From positions 1 to 17,281 of the forward strand of contig CALICC010000015.1 of assembly GCA_938049325.1 (NCBI GenBank): DNA of 17,281 nt. The letters are read 5' to 3'. Below the pieces are notes generated by a model. That model was not told where the DNA came from and searched no databases. It saw only the letters and a program-made list of their open reading frames with translations. The DNA is from an uncultured Ilumatobacter sp. (GTDB taxonomy: Bacteria > Actinomycetota > Acidimicrobiia > Acidimicrobiales > Ilumatobacteraceae). Positions 13,480 through 17,281 of this stretch are shown piece by piece; position 1 is the first letter of the stretch, and each line of letters begins with the position of its first letter. Made by a program: the position numbers and the translations under genes.

Positions 13480-16400
13480 GTGGTCTCTTGTCGCGCGCGC
13501 ACTCCTCGGCTTGCTGGCCTCGTCGCGCTCGTCACCACCGCACTGATCGGCGTCACCACGGTGTCGGTGACCAACCAACCGGTCGAAGCAGCCGAAGTCG
13601 GCGACCAGCCGGTCATGACGATGTACGTCCCGCTGGCCGAGCAGGAGATCTCCGACGGACTGTTCTCGATCTATCCGGCAGGCGCGGCCGGCGCTGCTGA
13701 CATCGTCTCCACGATCGCGATCACGTCGGCTGCCGACGATTCGCTGATCTATTGGGACCACTGGGAAGACGGGTACGAAACCGAACTGTCTGCACCGACG
13801 AGCCCGACAACCCAGGTGTGGGGCGACGAGGACCTGTCGAACGGTGCCGCACCAGGCATCACCGACGCAGCCGACGACGTCGTGGATCTCGGCACCGTGA
13901 TCTTCTTGCAGGACACCGTCGAACTTCCGCGCTCCAACACGCAGATCTTCTACGACGGAGGGGACAAGGTCGCAGCGTCGAGAGGCATTTCGATGTCACG
14001 CGCCGGGTGGGACACGGGTCTCGGATCCGCGCACGCTGGCGCTGTCGCCGTCGCTGACACGTCGCGGTTCGGCATGGCCTTCGACGTGCCGATCGGCGAA
14101 GACGCAGGATTCGGCGCGTTCAACTACACCGGGATGGGCGTCCAAGTCACCGCGGATTCGACGACGATCAATGTCGATCTAGGCGGCGACGGCACCATCG
14201 ATCAGACCGTGGTTCGCGACGAAGGCGAGTCGTTCTTCGTCGATGGAGGCGTCACCGTCGGCACCGTCGTCACGACGACGAGTCCGGCCCAAGTTCACCT
14301 CATCACCGGCCGAGTCGACTCGCGGTACGAAGGTCGGTGGTACGAAGTCTTTCCTGCCGAAACGCTCGCCGACGAGTACGTCGCAGCGGCCGGGTCGTTC
14401 AGCACAACACAGGTCGTCACGATCTTCCTGTACAACCCCAACGACGACGCGATCGACGTGGCCGCCACGACCACGGTCGAAACGACAACGGTGGCGGTGC
14501 CAGCTCGCAGCGTCGTTGCATTCGACCTTCCCAACGGCTCTGGCGGGCGCTTCTCCTCTCCGGGCAACAAGTTCAGCGCCGCGTCCGGGACGGTGGCGGT
14601 GACCGGTACAACGCAGGCTTACGACTGGGGCTACAGCCTCGTGCCGACCTCGCTCCTCACGCCGACCGTGTTCGTGGGCTGGGGTGCAGGCAACCCGGAC
14701 AACACGGCGTCAAACAGCCCGGTCTGGGTGGCGCCGCTCGCCGACACAACCGTGTTCATCGACCGCGACGCTGACGGCACAGCCGACGAATCGGTTCTCG
14801 CATCAGCGTTCACGAGTATTCGGGTCGTCGACCCCGACCACGACCTCACCGGCGCGCGCATCTTCACCACCGATGGCACATTGCTGTCGGTTGCGTGGGG
14901 ACAAGACGCCGCGATCCAGCCGAGCGACGCGTTCGACCTCGGCACCGCGATCTTGCCGACGGCGGCGCTGATCACCTCCAAGTCGGCCGAGCTCACCAAC
15001 GACGTGAATGACGACGGCCTCGTCGACCCAGGCGACGAGCTGACGTACACGATCTGGATGTTCGACGCCGGCGCGCAGTCCTTGACCACCGTGCTCGTGG
15101 AGGATGTGCTCTCCTCGAGCCTCGAATACGTCGCCGGCTCCACTTCGTACAACGGTGCGCCTGTCCCCGACTCGGCGACCGGCACCCTGAACCCCCTCGA
15201 CGAGATCGGGCTTGCCGTCGATGACCTCGATCCTGGCGGACTGTCCGCCGTGTCGTTTCGAGCCCGCGTTGCCGCCACGTTCCCCTTCGGCGCTGACTCC
15301 GTCGCGAACACCGTGACCGTGACCACAGACCAGACGTCATCGACCTCGACGGTGATCACCGCGGTGACACCGATCTTCGCGGCCACGATCAGCGGCGACG
15401 TCTGGCGTGATCTCGATGCTGACGCCACCCAGGACGCCGACGAATCCGGCCTCGACGCGGTCACCGTGTCGATCGTCGGTCCGAGCCACCCGGCCGGCAC
15501 GACGACGACCACGACCGATGGAGCGTTCTCGTTCGGTGACCTCCTGCCCGGTGAGTACACCATCGCTGTGGAACGCGCAGGTTCCACGCCGCTCCCGACC
15601 AGCGCCTACTCGTCCACCGGCGGCGACACCCGCCAGGTGGTCATTGCATCGGGGCAGATCGCTGACGGCAACGACTTCGGCTACGTCCTGCCGGCCAGCA
15701 TCTCGGGGTCGGTCTACAACGATGTCGACGTCGATGACACGCTCGATGTCGGCGAAGGTGCCTTCGCCGCCGTCGAGGTCACGATCATCGGACCTGGCCT
15801 GCCCCCCGCCGGACGTACCCAACTGACAACGGCCAGCGGCGCGTTCGTCTTCTCGAATCTGTCGGCCGGCACCTTCAACATCACCGCAGCGGCATCGACC
15901 GGCGACCTCCCCGGTCACTTCGTTCCGAGCGCGGCTGCACCACGCGTTGTGGCGGTCACCGCGGATGAACATGCAATCGACAACAACATCGGCCTCTACA
16001 ACCCGCTCCCGACCGCGGTGCCTGACGAGTACGCGACCGAGCTCGGACGTGCGCTGACCATCACAGACCCTGCCTTCGGCGTGCTGGCAAACGATGAGCC
16101 GGGTAACGCGCCAGCGACCGTGGTCGCTTTCAACACCACGACCGCCTCCGCTGGAACCGTCACGGTCGCGGCGGACGGCACGTTCGTGTACGCGCCGGCG
16201 ACGAACTTCACCGGCGTGGACTCCTTCGAGTACACGCTGGCCGACGCAAACGGTGACGAGTCGACCGCCCGAGTGACCATCGCCGTCGAATCACCAGCAT
16301 CGATCGTCGGCACTGTCTGGAACGACCGCGACGCTGATGGCCGCCTCGACGCGGACGAACCGCCGCTCGACGGCGTGGTCGTCGAGCGACGGGATTGCGC

Positions 16401-17281
16401 GGGCGCGCTGCGGGGCACAGCGCGTACCGACGCGAGCGGCCGCTTCACCTTCGATGGCCAGGCACCTGGCTGCCACCAGCTCGGCGTCGATCTCGCATCG
16501 CTGCCCGCCGACGTCACCACCTCGACCTTCGATCGCGACGGAAACTTCGACGCATCGGCCCAAGTGGTCATCTCCGGTGGCACCGGCGTGACCGACGCCA
16601 ACTTCGGATTCGTCAATCTCGTTCCCGACGCCGGAGCCGACCAGGTGACGACCAACGAGGGTGAGTCGGTCACATTCGATCCGCTCGCGAACGACGTCGA
16701 CCCCGAAGGCCGCCCGCTCGCGATCACCTTCGTCGCTGCGAGCGGCGGCGGCACGACCACGTTGAACCGCTCCACGTTGAGCATCTCCACGTTGAACAGT
16801 GCTCCATCCAACAGTGCGACGCTAAACAGCGCCCCGTTCGTCAGCGCGACCTCGAACAGCATCGCGACGACGAACGGTGCAACGATCACGTACACCCCCG
16901 CACCCGGATTCGACGGCCTCGACACCGTCGTGTACACCGTGTGCGACCCCGCGCTCGAATGCTCCACGGCCGCTGTGGCCGTGACTGTCATCAACACGAA
17001 CGATCCCCCGCGCCTCCGTTCAGGCGGGACGACAGTCGAGATCGTCCTGGGTCAGCAGATACCGGCCCTCGACGTCGTCGATGACGAAGGTGACTCGTTC
17101 ACCGTCACGCTCGCGAGCGGAAGCTTGCCCGCTGGCGTCACACTCAACTCTGACGGATCGTTCTCCGGCATCCCGACCGCGTCGCGCACTTCGGTGGGCT
17201 CGGTCCACTCGTTCAGCGTCGAACTCTGCGACGCGCGTGGTGCGTGCGCGACCGTGTCGTACACCATGACAGCGCGCGCCG
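13480..17281 (+). CDS. Very large secreted multidomain surface protein, 3' partial
   Basis: The frame stays open to the window end, giving 1267 residues. A Sec signal peptide is visible: basic n-region (RARTPR), hydrophobic core (11-30), and likely cleavage after VEA at 37. Residues about 38-495 form a module containing YWDHWEDGYE, of a kind I recall from large environmental surface proteins but cannot name. A DUF11 domain spans about 496-630 and contains a calcium-loop-like DVNDDGLVDPGDE. Three SdrD B/Cna B-like domains begin at about 635, 739 and 940, each opening with a SGxVWxDxDxD-type strand and acidic metal-binding loop. Cadherin-like domains with LANDxxG and TYTPxxGFDGxD signatures occupy about 844-935 and 1049-1175. 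A putative Ig (He_PIG-like) domain starts at about 1178. The protein probably forms a calcium-stabilised fibre or adhesin. GTG 13480 is the only nearby in-frame start after a TGA at 13471, and it lacks a Shine-Dalgarno sequence. Any cell-wall anchor lies beyond the window. Confidence 0.88.
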   Translation, partial: MVSCRARTPRLAGLVALVTTALIGVTTVSVTNQPVEAAEVGDQPVMTMYVPLAEQEISDGLFSIYPAGAAGAADIVSTIAITSAADDSLIYWDHWEDGYETELSAPTSPTTQVWGDEDLSNGAAPGITDAADDVVDLGTVIFLQDTVELPRSNTQIFYDGGDKVAASRGISMSRAGWDTGLGSAHAGAVAVADTSRFGMAFDVPIGEDAGFGAFNYTGMGVQVTADSTTINVDLGGDGTIDQTVVRDEGESFFVDGGVTVGTVVTTTSPAQVHLITGRVDSRYEGRWYEVFPAETLADEYVAAAGSFSTTQVVTIFLYNPNDDAIDVAATTTVETTTVAVPARSVVAFDLPNGSGGRFSSPGNKFSAASGTVAVTGTTQAYDWGYSLVPTSLLTPTVFVGWGAGNPDNTASNSPVWVAPLADTTVFIDRDADGTADESVLASAFTSIRVVDPDHDLTGARIFTTDGTLLSVAWGQDAAIQPSDAFDLGTAILPTAALITSKSAELTNDVNDDGLVDPGDELTYTIWMFDAGAQSLTTVLVEDVLSSSLEYVAGSTSYNGAPVPDSATGTLNPLDEIGLAVDDLDPGGLSAVSFRARVAATFPFGADSVANTVTVTTDQTSSTSTVITAVTPIFAATISGDVWRDLDADATQDADESGLDAVTVSIVGPSHPAGTTTTTTDGAFSFGDLLPGEYTIAVERAGSTPLPTSAYSSTGGDTRQVVIASGQIADGNDFGYVLPASISGSVYNDVDVDDTLDVGEGAFAAVEVTIIGPGLPPAGRTQLTTASGAFVFSNLSAGTFNITAAASTGDLPGHFVPSAAAPRVVAVTADEHAIDNNIGLYNPLPTAVPDEYATELGRALTITDPAFGVLANDEPGNAPATVVAFNTTTASAGTVTVAADGTFVYAPATNFTGVDSFEYTLADANGDESTARVTIAVESPASIVGTVWNDRDADGRLDADEPPLDGVVVERRDCAGALRGTARTDASGRFTFDGQAPGCHQLGVDLASLPADVTTSTFDRDGNFDASAQVVISGGTGVTDANFGFVNLVPDAGADQVTTNEGESVTFDPLANDVDPEGRPLAITFVAASGGGTTTLNRSTLSISTLNSAPSNSATLNSAPFVSATSNSIATTNGATITYTPAPGFDGLDTVVYTVCDPALECSTAAVAVTVINTNDPPRLRSGGTTVEIVLGQQIPALDVVDDEGDSFTVTLASGSLPAGVTLNSDGSFSGIPTASRTSVGSVHSFSVELCDARGACATVSYTMTARA
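16756..16875 (+). repeat. 15-bp tandem repeat encoding pentapeptide-like units
   Basis: Seven clear 15-base units run from 16756 to 16860, with a decayed eighth after a 3-base shift. The best-conserved unit reads [T/G]CC-ACG-TTG-AAC-AGY. In protein they give STLNR, STLSI, STLNS, APSNS, ATLNS, APFVS and ATSNS-like units, fitting the A(N/D)LxX pentapeptide-repeat pattern with T at the second position. They sit in a loop of the second cadherin-like domain, between ITFVAASGGG and NGATITYTP. Because the period is a multiple of three, gain or loss of units would keep the reading frame. Confidence 0.75.

Noticed and set aside
13470..13700. Frame starting at ATG 13470 as the surface protein start
   Set aside because: It gives an arginine-rich sequence and stops within about 230 bases; the frame from GTG 13480 has a signal peptide and runs to the window end.
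16756..16875. CRISPR array or diversity-generating variable region
   Set aside because: Units are 15 bp without spacers, and no Cas, reverse transcriptase or template repeat is visible. AAC-rich codons alone are not enough.
15996..16997. Minus-strand frame of 333 codons containing pentapeptide-like ALFNV units
   Set aside because: It is the antisense of the 15-bp repeat and surrounding domains; the sense frame has signal peptide, continuous domains and no stop. It is mentioned only as a property of the repeat.

Overview
The window is GC-rich, densely coded bacterial DNA. Leaderless-looking starts behind TANNNT -10 boxes, GTG start codons, a SARP-type regulator and a GrcC-like prenyl synthase point to an actinobacterium. 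The large secreted DUF11/SdrD-like protein and general style would suit the Acidimicrobiia (Ilumatobacter-like), but that placement is inference. No rRNA, tRNA, insertion sequence, CRISPR array or phage gene was seen. No gap between genes exceeds about 115 bases.

Left block (1-7060). A geranylgeranyl-reductase-family flavoprotein, cut by the window edge, converges on a minus-strand run: long-chain polyprenyl diphosphate synthase, then trkA and trkH. The trk genes share a 4-base stop/start overlap and encode the regulatory and membrane subunits of a Trk potassium uptake system. Divergent from the prenyl synthase is a short pair: a small acidic protein with a DksA/TraR-like C-terminal finger lacking every zinc cysteine, then a UbiB/AarF (ABC1) atypical kinase. 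Prenyl synthase, isoprenoid-saturating reductase and UbiB-family kinase together suggest prenylquinone (menaquinone) metabolism around an unrelated potassium transporter.

Middle block (7060-13444, all plus strand). A 1009-residue regulator combines an N-terminal STAND/MalT-like ATPase with a C-terminal SARP-type winged helix and BTAD domain, the reverse of the usual SARP order. Ninety-five bases downstream begins a compact series: a ferritin-like protein with altered metal ligands, a ferritin-like protein with a complete di-iron ligand set, a 180-residue protein I do not recognise, and a soluble epoxide hydrolase with all catalytic residues. I read this as a candidate di-iron oxygenase or hydroxylase module (active subunit, degenerate partner, small accessory protein, epoxide-opening enzyme), possibly controlled by the adjacent regulator. 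It is the best candidate here for an undescribed system. The function is inferred from motifs and order only, and no reductase or ferredoxin gene is visible.

Right block (13480 to the end). A very large secreted protein starts here and runs off the window (1267 residues visible). It has a signal peptide, an N-terminal adhesin-like module, a DUF11 domain, three SdrD B/Cna B-like domains, two cadherin-like domains and a putative Ig domain. One cadherin-like domain carries a 15-bp tandem repeat encoding pentapeptide-like units.

All domain names come from reading motifs by eye; no database search was run. Promoter and operator entries are low-confidence pattern calls.
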